A stretch of DNA of 64,000 nucleotides from Lacibacter sp. H375 (GCF_037892425.1 NZ_JBBKTT010000001.1:1674001-1738000); one strand, 5' to 3'; numbered from the stretch's first letter, positions 1 to 8,242 are shown. Program-made: numbers and translations. Notes: generated by a model from the sequence alone, not told the origin.

Positions 1-12
1 TTTCGGGGAAAC

Positions 13-66
13 GACATTTCGACAGCAAGGGGCTGCGAAGCAGCGGTTCCTGGAAGGAGAAATCTG
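13..66 (-). repeat. Hairpin repeat copy 1, upstream of the GIY-YIG gene
   Basis: This roughly 54-base element is an inverted relative of the two copies at 398-451 and 465-518. Read on the - strand it starts with a CTCCTTCC-like arm and ends in GAAATGTC. The central stem GCTGC/GCAGC is shared with copy 2. The ends GACATTTCG and GAGAAATCTG match the reverse complement of copy 2 closely. The outer stem is weaker here than in the other copies. Confidence 0.7.
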
Positions 67-77
67 ATCGTTAAGAA

Positions 78-377
78 ATGGAAAAAGGTGGTGCAGTTTA
101 TATTGTCACAAACAAATCGCACTCAGTTTTATATATAGGGGTTGCGTCTGATCTGTTTACCCGCATACAACAGCACCGGGAGCATTTTTATAAAAAGAGT
201 TTTTCTGATCGATACAATACAGAGAAGTTAATTTATTATGAGTTGTCTGGATCAATTGAGGAGGCAATTGTAAGGGAAAAGGAAATAAAAAAATGGAGAA
301 GGGCAAAGAAAGAGGCGTTGATTAATAAAATGAATCCTGAGTGGAAGGATTTGTGGGAGAAAGTAAAAGAGTGGTGA
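78..377 (+). CDS. GIY-YIG endonuclease domain protein
   Basis: The 99-residue protein is essentially a lone GIY-YIG nuclease domain of the short UvrC-like family. The GIY-YIG pair reads as VYIV near residue 8 and LYIG near residue 18. It is followed by the conserved arginine of the LFTRIQQH helix and a glutamate in VREKEIKKW near residue 66. The C-terminal segment with NPEWKDLW is typical of this small bacterial family. Members are metal-dependent DNA nucleases, but the cellular role of the short ones is not settled. The gene lies between inverted hairpin repeats, which suggests it belongs to a mobile or repeat-associated unit rather than to the glycan locus that follows. Confidence 0.9.
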   Translation: MEKGGAVYIVTNKSHSVLYIGVASDLFTRIQQHREHFYKKSFSDRYNTEKLIYYELSGSIEEAIVREKEIKKWRRAKKEALINKMNPEWKDLWEKVKEW

Positions 378-397
378 TGTTTCGTTTGATAAGGGTC

Positions 398-451
398 AGA
401 TTTCTCACCCTTGGGTCCGCTGCTACGCAGCCCCAAGAGTTCGAAATGACG
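398..451 (+). repeat. Hairpin repeat copy 2
   Basis: The copy starts CAGATTTCTCAC and ends TTCGAAATGAC. It folds into a stem of CTTGGG with CCCAAG and an inner stem of GCTGC with GCAGC closed by TAC. It lies in direct orientation with copy 3, which starts 67 bases later, and in inverted orientation to copy 1 on the other side of the GIY-YIG gene. Confidence 0.8.
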
Positions 452-464
452 GGTGGTGAGCAGC

Positions 465-518
465 AGATTTCTCACTGTTTGATCCGCCACTACGTGGCCC
501 CCAACAGTTCGAAAGACG
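465..518 (+). repeat. Hairpin repeat copy 3
   Basis: The copy begins CAGATTTCTCAC like copy 2 and ends TTCGAAAGAC. The stem bases differ but still pair: the outer stem is CTGTT with AACAG and the inner stem is GCCAC with GTGGC. The paired changes relative to copy 2 indicate that the folded structure, not the primary sequence, has been kept. Confidence 0.8.
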
Positions 519-532
519 TTTAATAAATAACG

Positions 533-1000
533 TTGAATAAAAAATTTACTTTAAAAAGAATCTCACTCCGGAATGTAAAAGCGGGAAAGAACGTTGTGAT
601 CATGCAGCCATCGAATTTGTATGAATGCAGGTTGGGTGATGATTGTTTTGTGGGGCCTTTTACAGAAATCCAGAAGGGTGTTGTGATTGGCAATAAATGC
701 CGTATCCAAAGCCATAGTTTTATTTGTGAACTGGTGACGATAGGTGATGATTGTTTTATTGGTCATGGCGTGATGTTCATCAACGATACATTCAGCGAAG
801 GGAAACCTGCAGGTGGCGATCATAGTAAATGGAAGAAAACAGACATCGGTAACCATGTATCCATCGGGAGTAATGCAACCATTCTTCCTGTAAGTATATG
901 CGATGATGTGGTAATTGGCGCAGGGGCAGTAGTAACAAAAGATATTAAGAAGAGCGGAACATATGCGGGTAATCCGGCGAAGAGATTGAGGAAGAAGTAA
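533..1000 (+). CDS. Hexapeptide-repeat acetyltransferase (WxcM/WlbB N-terminal type)
   Basis: The 155-residue protein is a left-handed beta-helix acyltransferase. Hexapeptide turns such as LGDDCF, IGNKCR, IGDDCF, IGNHVS and VIGAGA run through most of its length, and it ends with the family's AGNPAKRLRKK tail. Relatives acetylate amino or hydroxyl groups of nucleotide sugars with acetyl-CoA, so a role in making an acetylated sugar for the adjacent polysaccharide is likely. The start used is a TTG at 533, because the residues before the first internal ATG at 602 look like real helix sequence (RNVKAGKNVVI). Start choice is uncertain. The gene is the first of the glycan locus and sits 51 bases before the exporter permease. 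Confidence 0.85.
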   Translation: MNKKFTLKRISLRNVKAGKNVVIMQPSNLYECRLGDDCFVGPFTEIQKGVVIGNKCRIQSHSFICELVTIGDDCFIGHGVMFINDTFSEGKPAGGDHSKWKKTDIGNHVSIGSNATILPVSICDDVVIGAGAVVTKDIKKSGTYAGNPAKRLRKK

Positions 1001-1051
1001 AGCCAGCAGCCGTTGGAAGTTGCAGAGTCGAAAGACAAAAAATAAAAAAGT

Positions 1052-1918
1052 ATGAATCAATTGAACGATACAGTTGAAAATTGGGACCTTGAAATCAAGC
1101 CGCAGTCATCTGTCTTTGATCTTAATCTCAAAGAAGTATGGAGGTATAAAGATCTGATGTTGCTGTTTGTAAAACGGGATTTTACAGCACAATTTAAACA
1201 AACAGTGTTAGGCCCAGTATGGCACCTTGTGCAACCGGTTTTAACTACCATCATGTTTCTACTGGTATTCGGAAAAATCGCAAACATCCCAACTGATGGG
1301 ATCAATGCAGTTTTATTCTATATGAGTGGTATTACTATCTGGAATTATTTTGCAAGCTGCCTCACTAATACGTCCAACACATTCGTAGCAAATGCATCCA
1401 TCTTTGGTAAAGTATATTTTCCACGTTTGATCCTTCCGTTGTCTGTTGTGGTTTCAAACATAGCAAAATTAGGTATCCAGTTTTTGTTATTACTGGGCTG
1501 TATGGTTTTTTATGCACTGTTTAAAGACACTCCTATGCATTTTGGTATGAGCTGGTTATTAATTCCAGTGTTGGTATTGATCATGGCGGGCATTGGTTTG
1601 GGGTTAGGTATCATCATTTCATCACTCACCACCAAGTACAGAGATTTTACGGTGCTAGTAACGTTTGGTGTACAACTATTAATGTATGCCACCCCTGTTG
1701 CCTATCCGGTTTCGTTTTTAAAAAGTAAAAGTTATGCCTCTTTTATTGAGTGGAATCCATTGAGTCCGTTGGTAGAAGGTTTCCGGTATGCACTCTTTCA
1801 AACAGGAAGCTTTGATTTCAACACATTAACCTACAGTTTTATATTCATGCTGGTAGTGTTGGTAACTGGTGTCATGATCTTTAGTAAAGTGGAAAAAACA
1901 TTTATGGATACGGTCTAG
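1052..1918 (+). CDS. wzm: ABC-2 type polysaccharide exporter permease
   Basis: The 288-residue membrane protein matches the ABC-2 permease family that carries O-antigen or teichoic-acid-like glycans across the inner membrane. It has an amphipathic N-terminal segment, the conserved LGPVWHLVQP stretch at residues 53-62, then about six hydrophobic segments, for example near residues 61-75, 90-108 and 140-160. It pairs with the ATPase at 1977. Together they should export an undecaprenyl-linked glycan completed on the cytoplasmic side. Family length is about 260-290 residues, so it is complete. Confidence 0.93.
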   Translation: MNQLNDTVENWDLEIKPQSSVFDLNLKEVWRYKDLMLLFVKRDFTAQFKQTVLGPVWHLVQPVLTTIMFLLVFGKIANIPTDGINAVLFYMSGITIWNYFASCLTNTSNTFVANASIFGKVYFPRLILPLSVVVSNIAKLGIQFLLLLGCMVFYALFKDTPMHFGMSWLLIPVLVLIMAGIGLGLGIIISSLTTKYRDFTVLVTFGVQLLMYATPVAYPVSFLKSKSYASFIEWNPLSPLVEGFRYALFQTGSFDFNTLTYSFIFMLVVLVTGVMIFSKVEKTFMDTV

Positions 1919-1976
1919 GTAATAAGGTGAGCGGTGAGTGGAAAAGCAAAAATAAAAAAAGCGATAACATTGAAAG

Positions 1977-3272
1977 ATGAGTAATACTATCATAAAAGTG
2001 GAGGATCTCAGCAAGCAATACCGCCTGGGGCAGGTGAGTACGGGCACAATTAGTCATGATGTGAATCGCTGGTGGCACAAAGTGCGTGGTAAGGAAGATC
2101 CATATTTAAAGATTGGTGAAACCAATGATCGCACATCCACCGGAAGTACGGATTATGTATGGGCGTTAAAAGATATCAACTTTGATGTAAAACAGGGCGA
2201 AGTGCTCGGCATCATTGGTCGTAACGGCGCCGGCAAAAGTACATTGCTCAAAATCTTAAGCCGCACCACCGCACCAACCACAGGCAGTATAAAAATAAAG
2301 GGGAGGGTAGCCAGCCTACTTGAAGTAGGCACTGGCTTTCATCCTGAACTGAGCGGAAGGGATAATATTTTTCTTAACGGCGCCATTCTGGGTATGACCA
2401 AAAAAGAGATCACCCGCAAGTTTGATGAGATTGTTGCCTTTGCAGGGGTAGAACGATATATTGATACACCTGTTAAACGTTACAGCAGCGGTATGTATGT
2501 GCGGCTGGCATTTGCTGTAGCAGCACATCTCGAGCCCGAGATCTTAATTGTAGATGAAGTGCTGGCCGTAGGTGATGCAGAGTTCCAGAAAAAATGTTTG
2601 GGTAAAATGAAAGATGTGAGTGAGAAGGACGGAAGAACAGTGTTGTTTGTGAGTCATAATATGGCAGCAATTAATAACCTGTGTAAGAATGTAACGGTTC
2701 TGGCCAATGGAATGGTTCAATTCACCGGTAATGTACATGATGGCATCTCAAACTATATGAATCAGGTTGGAGAAAATAAGGAATGGGAAGAACAAAAAAT
2801 GATTGTTGATGAGTTAAATGATAATGATACTTTAGAATTAATTGATCTTAAGATATTCCAAAATAGAGACCAGACAAATTTTGAATTTGTTACTGATAAG
2901 TCGGTTCAAGTAATGTTTAAGTATAAAGTAAAGAAACGTTCTTATGGGTTAAGAATTGGATTTGATCTGTTTTTGAAAGATCTTGATATAATGATGTTCA
3001 GATCATTTCATGATGAAAATGAGGCTTCTTTAGAAGAAATACAAGAAGGTACATACGAAACAACCTTTTTAATACCTGCTCATTTACTTAAAAGCGGTAC
3101 ATATATTTTGAAACCGGCAATCGGAGTACATAATGTTAAATGGATTTTTTATGATTCGGTAAGTGTTCAGTTTAATTTGAATCATGTTGGAGGCATAAAC
3201 CAAAACTATGCTGATGACAGACCGGGGATAATAATGCCTTATATAGAATCACAAACTTTAAAAGTCGACTAA
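1977..3272 (+). CDS. wzt: Polysaccharide ABC exporter ATPase with C-terminal glycan-binding domain
   Basis: The 431-residue protein has an ABC ATPase core and a Wzt-type C-terminal extension. The Walker A motif GRNGAGKST is at residues 81-89, the signature YSSGM at 169-173, the Walker B ILIVDE at 189-194 and the switch histidine in VSHN near 227. Residues from about 285 to 431 form the beta-rich domain that in known Wzt proteins binds the modified non-reducing end of the glycan and gates export. Base composition drops sharply near the domain boundary: 2221-2280 has 32 G+C of 60 and 2821-2880 has 14 of 60. This suggests the C-terminal domain was exchanged together with the downstream genes. 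Its stop overlaps the next start (TAATG). Confidence 0.93.
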   Translation: MSNTIIKVEDLSKQYRLGQVSTGTISHDVNRWWHKVRGKEDPYLKIGETNDRTSTGSTDYVWALKDINFDVKQGEVLGIIGRNGAGKSTLLKILSRTTAPTTGSIKIKGRVASLLEVGTGFHPELSGRDNIFLNGAILGMTKKEITRKFDEIVAFAGVERYIDTPVKRYSSGMYVRLAFAVAAHLEPEILIVDEVLAVGDAEFQKKCLGKMKDVSEKDGRTVLFVSHNMAAINNLCKNVTVLANGMVQFTGNVHDGISNYMNQVGENKEWEEQKMIVDELNDNDTLELIDLKIFQNRDQTNFEFVTDKSVQVMFKYKVKKRSYGLRIGFDLFLKDLDIMMFRSFHDENEASLEEIQEGTYETTFLIPAHLLKSGTYILKPAIGVHNVKWIFYDSVSVQFNLNHVGGINQNYADDRPGIIMPYIESQTLKVD

Positions 3273-4204
3273 TGGATATAAAAAAAATATTTTCCAAAGA
3301 AGCAGGAGTTTATTTATCTGATGTAATTATAAATTCGTTATCTGCCTACAAACAAAATTATTTGAAAAGGAAAGAGGAACAAGCGAGTCTTAAATGGCTT
3401 GAAAAATTTTCCAGCAATCAGCTTTCTTTTATACATAAATTGGATGACGAAGTTCAAATTAAACTTTATAAAGACAGTTCATATTCGAGATTTCTATATG
3501 AGGGTCTTGAAAAGGAGGAAGTTTTATTTGTCAAACGTTTCCTTATGAAGGGGGATGTTTTTTTTGATGTGGGATCTAATATTGGCGTTTACAGTAATGT
3601 AGCTGCTTCTGTTGTAGGACCCGAAGGTGAAGTTTATGCTTTCGAACCAACACCAATTACTTATAAAAGACTTGTTGAAAATATCACTTTAAATAAGTAT
3701 GGGAATATTGTTAAAGCTGTAAATGCCGGCCTATCGGATAAAAGCGGTAATCTGAAACTGAAGATGTCCAGTAACGGCATGGACGCTTGGAATTCATTTG
3801 TTGCAAATCCAAAACTTGAAAACAGCCTTGAAGTTGATGTGGTTGTTTATGCACTGGATGAATTTCTTGAAAGCAATAAGTTTAGTAAACAAATAGCACT
3901 CATAAAGATTGATGTTGAAGGATGGGAATTACAAGTGTTTAAGGGTGGTGAACGATTGCTTTCTGCACCTGATGCCCCAACACTTTTAGTAGAATTTACT
4001 GACGAAAATACATTTTCGGCGGGCTATTCCTGTAACCAGTTATATGACTTTATTGTGAGTTTAGGATATCGATGGTACAGATATAATGCTGATACGAACA
4101 GTTTGATTGAACAACCCAAAAAGATGTATTATCCATATGAAAACCTTATTGCTATAAAAAACCTATCTATTGTCAGCGACAGAATTAAATCAACTATTTA
4201 TTGA
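3272..4204 (+). CDS. FkbM family methyltransferase
   Basis: The 310-residue protein is an S-adenosylmethionine-dependent O-methyltransferase of the FkbM family. The cofactor motif FDVGSNIG is at 98-105, the acidic-proline motif FEPTP near 124-128 and the IKIDVEGWE motif at 211-219. An N-terminal stretch of about 90 residues rich in charged residues precedes the fold. It starts at the ATG overlapping the wzt stop, so it is translationally coupled to the exporter ATPase. By analogy with exporters that recognise a methylated chain end, it may place the terminal methyl group read by the Wzt C-terminal domain; that is inference. Confidence 0.9.
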   Translation: MDIKKIFSKEAGVYLSDVIINSLSAYKQNYLKRKEEQASLKWLEKFSSNQLSFIHKLDDEVQIKLYKDSSYSRFLYEGLEKEEVLFVKRFLMKGDVFFDVGSNIGVYSNVAASVVGPEGEVYAFEPTPITYKRLVENITLNKYGNIVKAVNAGLSDKSGNLKLKMSSNGMDAWNSFVANPKLENSLEVDVVVYALDEFLESNKFSKQIALIKIDVEGWELQVFKGGERLLSAPDAPTLLVEFTDENTFSAGYSCNQLYDFIVSLGYRWYRYNADTNSLIEQPKKMYYPYENLIAIKNLSIVSDRIKSTIY

Positions 4205-4205
4205 T

Positions 4206-5309
4206 ATGACAGGACTGCTTCATTCGTTACCTTCTCATACTTCTGAAAAAACCGGCTGGCCTTGGACAATTGAAACTGATAAATCAATTTTTGACACTAA
4301 TATAGATTGGCCTGTAATTACTATTGTTATACCTTCTTTTAACCAAGGCCGGTTTATTGAGGAAACAATACGTTCAATTTTACTTCAGAATTATCCAAAG
4401 CTTGAATTGATTGTAATGGATGGCGGTAGTACAGACGACACGAAAAAAATTCTGGAACAATATACCTCTTGGATCAAATTCTGGGTAAGTGAAAAGGACG
4501 AAGGGCAGAGCGATGCAATTAATAAAGGACTTGACCTTGCAAAGGGAGATATTTTCAATTGGATCAACAGCGACGATTTTCTGACACCTAATGCACTCTT
4601 TGAGGTTGGGAAGGCATTTTCGGAGCATTCAATTGATGTGTTTTGCGGCAGGTTGACAATAATTTCTGAAGACAATCAGGTTATCACAACAACTCCCCGA
4701 TTTAATAGTCTTGAAGCGGCTGAAGCCATTTGTTGTGCTCAAATTTCTCAACCTGCCATGTTTTACAAAACGGAAGTATTAAGAAGAATAGGCAAGATTA
4801 ATAAGTCAATCCGGTTCAGTATGGATTTCGAATTATGGATTCGCTACCTTCTTTCGGTAGAACAGCGAAACACCCTGGAAACTGATAAAATCCTAGCTAA
4901 CTTCCGGCATCACTCATCTTCCAAATCGATCAGTGAAGGGTATCATTCTGGATTTACAAAAGATAATGTGTCTATTTTTTATTCACTTGCCGAAATTTAT
5001 GATCTGCCTGTCGAAAAGAAAGGGTTTGAATTATTTCTTGATGAACAAACTGTTTGGTTAAAAAGAGAGTCTTATAATATGACGCAAAGGCAAGTTTTGA
5101 AAAGGACATGTAACCAGGTACTTTTTGGATACTTTCTTAATTTATATGTTCATAATGATAAAAGAATGCTTCAACTGGCTAGGTTGATTGATTTCAGCTT
5201 AATAAATCAGAACCAGAAAAAGCAATTAAAAAATATGCCCGCATTGTTTTTATTGCCATTTGTGTATAAGGCAAAGCGAGTTTTAAAACCATCGATATCC
5301 CCAAATTAA
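4206..5309 (+). CDS. Family 2 glycosyltransferase
   Basis: The protein is a GT-A fold inverting transferase of about 367 residues. ITIVIPSFNQG near 38-48 opens the nucleotide-binding domain, MDGGSTDD follows near 71-78, and NSDD at 121-124 is the metal-binding DXD equivalent. The ATG at 4206, just after the upstream stop, is preferred to a TTG at 4170 that would overlap the previous gene by 35 bases. The first 35 residues are an extension before the fold. It is a clear paralogue of the gene at 13978: both share NQG.FIEETI, KFWVSEKD.GQ and IFNW.NSDD. Confidence 0.9.
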   Translation: MTGLLHSLPSHTSEKTGWPWTIETDKSIFDTNIDWPVITIVIPSFNQGRFIEETIRSILLQNYPKLELIVMDGGSTDDTKKILEQYTSWIKFWVSEKDEGQSDAINKGLDLAKGDIFNWINSDDFLTPNALFEVGKAFSEHSIDVFCGRLTIISEDNQVITTTPRFNSLEAAEAICCAQISQPAMFYKTEVLRRIGKINKSIRFSMDFELWIRYLLSVEQRNTLETDKILANFRHHSSSKSISEGYHSGFTKDNVSIFYSLAEIYDLPVEKKGFELFLDEQTVWLKRESYNMTQRQVLKRTCNQVLFGYFLNLYVHNDKRMLQLARLIDFSLINQNQKKQLKNMPALFLLPFVYKAKRVLKPSISPN

Positions 5310-5343
5310 ATATCTGTGAATTTGGGCAGCAAATCAATTATTC

Positions 5344-6321
5344 ATGTATCCGTTATTTATTAAAATACTGCGTTCATTATATTTTCGGCTGATTGCTGAT
5401 TATACAAAGGAAGTGGGAGAAAAGCAATTTCCTGCAGGAGTGGTTGCCGATATGCCTACAGGTAATAACCTCTTATCATCTTTAATACAAAATGGAAAAC
5501 CTTTTATGGTTAGCAGGTTTGGTGTCGTTGAACTGGCCACTGTTTATAATTATCTTGAATTGCAGAAATACAGGATGGGAGGGTTGCATGGTTTGGTGGC
5601 CGATATCAAAGGCTATAAAAAGGTCTGGAGTGCAGATATTAAAAATATAGCACGGAATCAAGCGGGTGTTTTCCCTGAAACTGATGCAGCATGCGAAGAA
5701 TTTGCTCGGGTTTTCATAAAGGGAATATCGAATATTGATGTATTGGGAGTATGGTATTTCATTCCCAAGGAATACAAAACGATCCGACAGTACAGCCCTG
5801 AAGCCAAGCTTGTTGAAGCTCTTTCCCTGGAACCCTTCAGGTTTCAAACACCTTGGAGCAGTCTGCTTAAAGGAAAAAGGATACTGGTTATTCATCCTTT
5901 TTCTGATACAATCCTGAAACAATACAAACAACGTGAAAGGCTTTTTTTGGATAAAACCGTTTTACCTGACTTTGAATTGAAAGTCTTGAAAGCTCCGCAA
6001 ACTGCAGCGAAAAGTACCGGTGGATATAAATCATGGTTTGATGCTTACGAACATATGTGCAGGGAAATTGAGAAGCAGGATTTTGACCTTGCAATAATTG
6101 GTGCTGGTGCTTATGGTTTGCCGCTTGCATCACATGTAAAGAGTATGGGTAAACAGGCTATTCATATGGGTGGAGCCACACAGTTGCTTTTTGGTATTAA
6201 AGGTAAACGTTGGGATGAAAATGGGTTTGGTGATGAATTTTATAATGAAGCATGGGTACGGCCATCAGAATCAGAACGGCCTAACGAAGCTGAACTGGTT
6301 GAGGGAGCATGTTACTGGTAG
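5344..6321 (+). CDS. GT-D-like (DUF1792-related) putative glycosyltransferase
   Basis: The 325-residue protein has no strong standard glycosyltransferase motif but resembles the GT-D fold family in layout. SRFGVVE at 57-63 matches the family's RFGDGE region, GKRILVIHPF near 177-186 matches the central strand, and an IIGAGAYGLPLASHVK stretch at 251-266 matches the nucleotide-binding turn before AIHMGG. The usual D-x-E metal motif is reduced to V-V-E. A paralogue lies at 22425 with the same three blocks and the same Tyr-Trp C-terminus. The family link comes from pattern recognition and is not certain. Both copies sit beside an FkbM gene or two genes from one. Confidence 0.6.
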   Translation: MYPLFIKILRSLYFRLIADYTKEVGEKQFPAGVVADMPTGNNLLSSLIQNGKPFMVSRFGVVELATVYNYLELQKYRMGGLHGLVADIKGYKKVWSADIKNIARNQAGVFPETDAACEEFARVFIKGISNIDVLGVWYFIPKEYKTIRQYSPEAKLVEALSLEPFRFQTPWSSLLKGKRILVIHPFSDTILKQYKQRERLFLDKTVLPDFELKVLKAPQTAAKSTGGYKSWFDAYEHMCREIEKQDFDLAIIGAGAYGLPLASHVKSMGKQAIHMGGATQLLFGIKGKRWDENGFGDEFYNEAWVRPSESERPNEAELVEGACYW

Positions 6322-6354
6322 AGGAGAACTCTAATTATACATTTAGGGCTTTGT

Positions 6355-7551
6355 TTGATTGTTGATCTTACATATAAACTGAGAACAACTATAAAAACAG
6401 CATTCAATTTTGTTTTACTTCTTCTTTGTATTTGCACCAAAGAATTGAGAATACCCAAGTTTAGTATGATTGAAACTCAGACAGGAGGTCAAAAACAGCT
6501 TTATATGTCCCAATTGGATTCTCTTAGGGCTATCGCTGTAATTCTAGTAATTATTTCACATTGGTTTTCCGGTGAACATTTTTTTAATCGTTATACCGCC
6601 AATGGTACATTAGGGGTAACATTATTTTTTGTATTAAGTGGATTTTTAATTACGGGAATATTGTTAAAAAGTAAATCCCATATTGAAAAAAGCGGGAACG
6701 TTGCAAAAGCATTCATGACGTTTTATATCCGTCGTTCATTACGCATTTTTCCTGTTTATTATCTTTTGTTAATTGTGCTTGTTTTTCTCAATAGTTCAGC
6801 AATTCGTGAGAGTTTCTGGTGGCATTTTTTTTATGGGTCTAATTTTTTCTTTTGGTTAAAGGGCGAGTTTGGCGGGCATCTGTCACATTTCTGGAGTTTA
6901 GCTGTCGAAGAACAATTTTACCTTGTTTGGCCAGCAGTTATCATTTTTGTAAACCGAAAATATCTACCACTAGCATTGGTGCTTGGAATAGTGGGTGCAA
7001 TTCTGTTCCGCTATTTTATTACAACGCCACAAAATGAACTTGGCCGTATACTTATGCCCGGTAGCCTAGATTCGTTTTGTTTGGGCGGGTTGCTTGTTTA
7101 TGGTAAACAATCCGGTGCGTTTTTGTACCAGCGCTATCTAAAAAAAAGAAAGTTATTTCTTACCGGCTCATTTTTATTATTATTTCTAGTTCATACTGTG
7201 TATTTCAAATCGCTATCACTGCAATTGCATACAGCTTTATTTTATTTTTTTATTTCAGTTTCATTTGCTGGTATTATCGATAGGGTTGCGGACACTATAT
7301 ATACGCCGGTTATTGCGTGGATTTTAAACAACAGGGCTTTACTTTACATTGGGAAAATCAGCTACGGAATTTACCTGTTTCATAATTTTATCCCGTACTT
7401 CTATGGTATGGACTTGCCTGGGATTCCAGCTTCTTTAAGCTTATACACTGTGCAAGTGCTACGTTTTTTATTATTAGTAGGCATATCGTCATTATCTTGG
7501 TTCTTATTTGAAAAACCAGTGTTACAGTTAAAAAAGCGCTTTGAATATTGA
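6355..7551 (+). CDS. Membrane acyltransferase, OafA/YrhL type (acyltransferase 3)
   Basis: The protein is a multi-pass acyltransferase 3. The diagnostic QLDSLRAIAVILVIISHW block with its catalytic histidine lies near residue 70, FFVLSGFLITG follows, and about ten hydrophobic segments cover the rest. Such enzymes transfer acetyl or other acyl groups to glycans at the inner membrane. The annotated start is a TTG at 6355. In-frame ATGs at 6466 and 6508 would remove an unusual leading hydrophobic stretch and fit the usual family start better, so 6466 is a good alternative. It likely decorates the polysaccharide built by its neighbours. Confidence 0.88.
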   Translation: MIVDLTYKLRTTIKTAFNFVLLLLCICTKELRIPKFSMIETQTGGQKQLYMSQLDSLRAIAVILVIISHWFSGEHFFNRYTANGTLGVTLFFVLSGFLITGILLKSKSHIEKSGNVAKAFMTFYIRRSLRIFPVYYLLLIVLVFLNSSAIRESFWWHFFYGSNFFFWLKGEFGGHLSHFWSLAVEEQFYLVWPAVIIFVNRKYLPLALVLGIVGAILFRYFITTPQNELGRILMPGSLDSFCLGGLLVYGKQSGAFLYQRYLKKRKLFLTGSFLLLFLVHTVYFKSLSLQLHTALFYFFISVSFAGIIDRVADTIYTPVIAWILNNRALLYIGKISYGIYLFHNFIPYFYGMDLPGIPASLSLYTVQVLRFLLLVGISSLSWFLFEKPVLQLKKRFEY

Positions 7552-8242
7552 TGACACAGAGAATCAATACTCAACGTTATGCTATTCCCTGTTACTGGAC
7601 AATCAAAATCATCATGAGTCTGGGTTTGACTTATCTAAGCATTAAACTGTCAGGCAGATTTGGTGGAATTATATGCAGTTAATACCAGCTCTACCATTTG
7701 GACTACATTACAAAGGGGTAGAACGCAATGGCTTTTGCTATGACATTTTCTAAACAGCACTTTCAAAAACGTATGAAGGAGCAAGAAGATGTGATTGATA
7801 TGAGGGTAGTATTGACAAAAATTGGAGTAGTAATCTAGGTGCAATAAAGTAGTTCATGCGAACTGAGTGATGATCTGCGGCAATGAATTGATTGCAGGAA
7901 ACTATCTTATTATTTCTGTGAATCATGTTTTTAAGGGAGTAGAATTCAAAGGCATTATTAAATTATTGTAAGAGATGAAGTTTGGATTGCTACGAGGTGC
8001 CAAAAATAAATTTGTTGAACCACCTACAATTAGTGGTGGTGTCTATTCTAAATTGATCAGGAAACGGACTTGATGAAACACTATTTATGAAAAGAAATAG
8101 TATTTTTTAGTTTTTCCGATAAGTAAGAGCATATTTGCGATCTAACAATGTGAAATAATCAGAGGTATAATTTGGTATTTCTTTTGCAAGCTAGAATTTG
8201 ACATGTCTGTGAATTTTATTCTTGTAAGAAAAACACCTACTT
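7552..8242. other. Gene-poor gap containing acetyltransferase debris
   Basis: This is the longest stretch of the window without an intact gene. The first 175 bases hold no convincing reading frame. The middle holds the decayed acetyltransferase described at 7728-8073. The last 170 bases are A+T-rich and probably carry the promoter of the lipoprotein gene at 8243; near-matches to the Bacteroidota -7 box (TATAATTTG, TAGAATTTG) occur at about 8165-8200, but neither is exact. Confidence 0.6.
7728..8073 (+). pseudogene. Decayed hexapeptide acetyltransferase
   Basis: No open frame spans this region, but consecutive frames spell a recognisable left-handed beta-helix acetyltransferase. The frame through 7815 reads TKIGVVI, then a stop, then SSSCELSD. 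The frame from 7879 reads GNELIAGNYLIISVNHVFK, the family's signature around the catalytic NH. The frame from 7965 reads IVRDEVWIATRCQ, matching the usual DDVWIGA block. The frame from 8035 reads GGVYSKLIRKRT, matching the usual AGVPAKLIRKR tail. At least three frameshifts and several stops separate them. The order and spacing match an intact enzyme, so decay of a real gene is far likelier than chance. Confidence 0.55.

Noticed and set aside
563-1060. 165-codon open frame on the - strand
   Set aside because: It lies opposite the acetyltransferase at 533, has no recognisable domain and is rich in Cys and His as expected for a reverse reading of a beta-helix gene.
1919-1976. Possible regulatory repeat before wzt
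   Set aside because: It is only a short purine-rich spacer (GTGAGCGGTGAG), too short and irregular to call.
5482-5931. 149-codon open frame on the - strand
   Set aside because: It is antisense to the GT-D-like gene, without domain or start context.
7650-7844. 64-codon - strand frame in the gap
   Set aside because: It overlaps the decayed acetyltransferase and is Tyr/His/Leu-rich with no domain, so it is a shadow of A+T-rich sequence.
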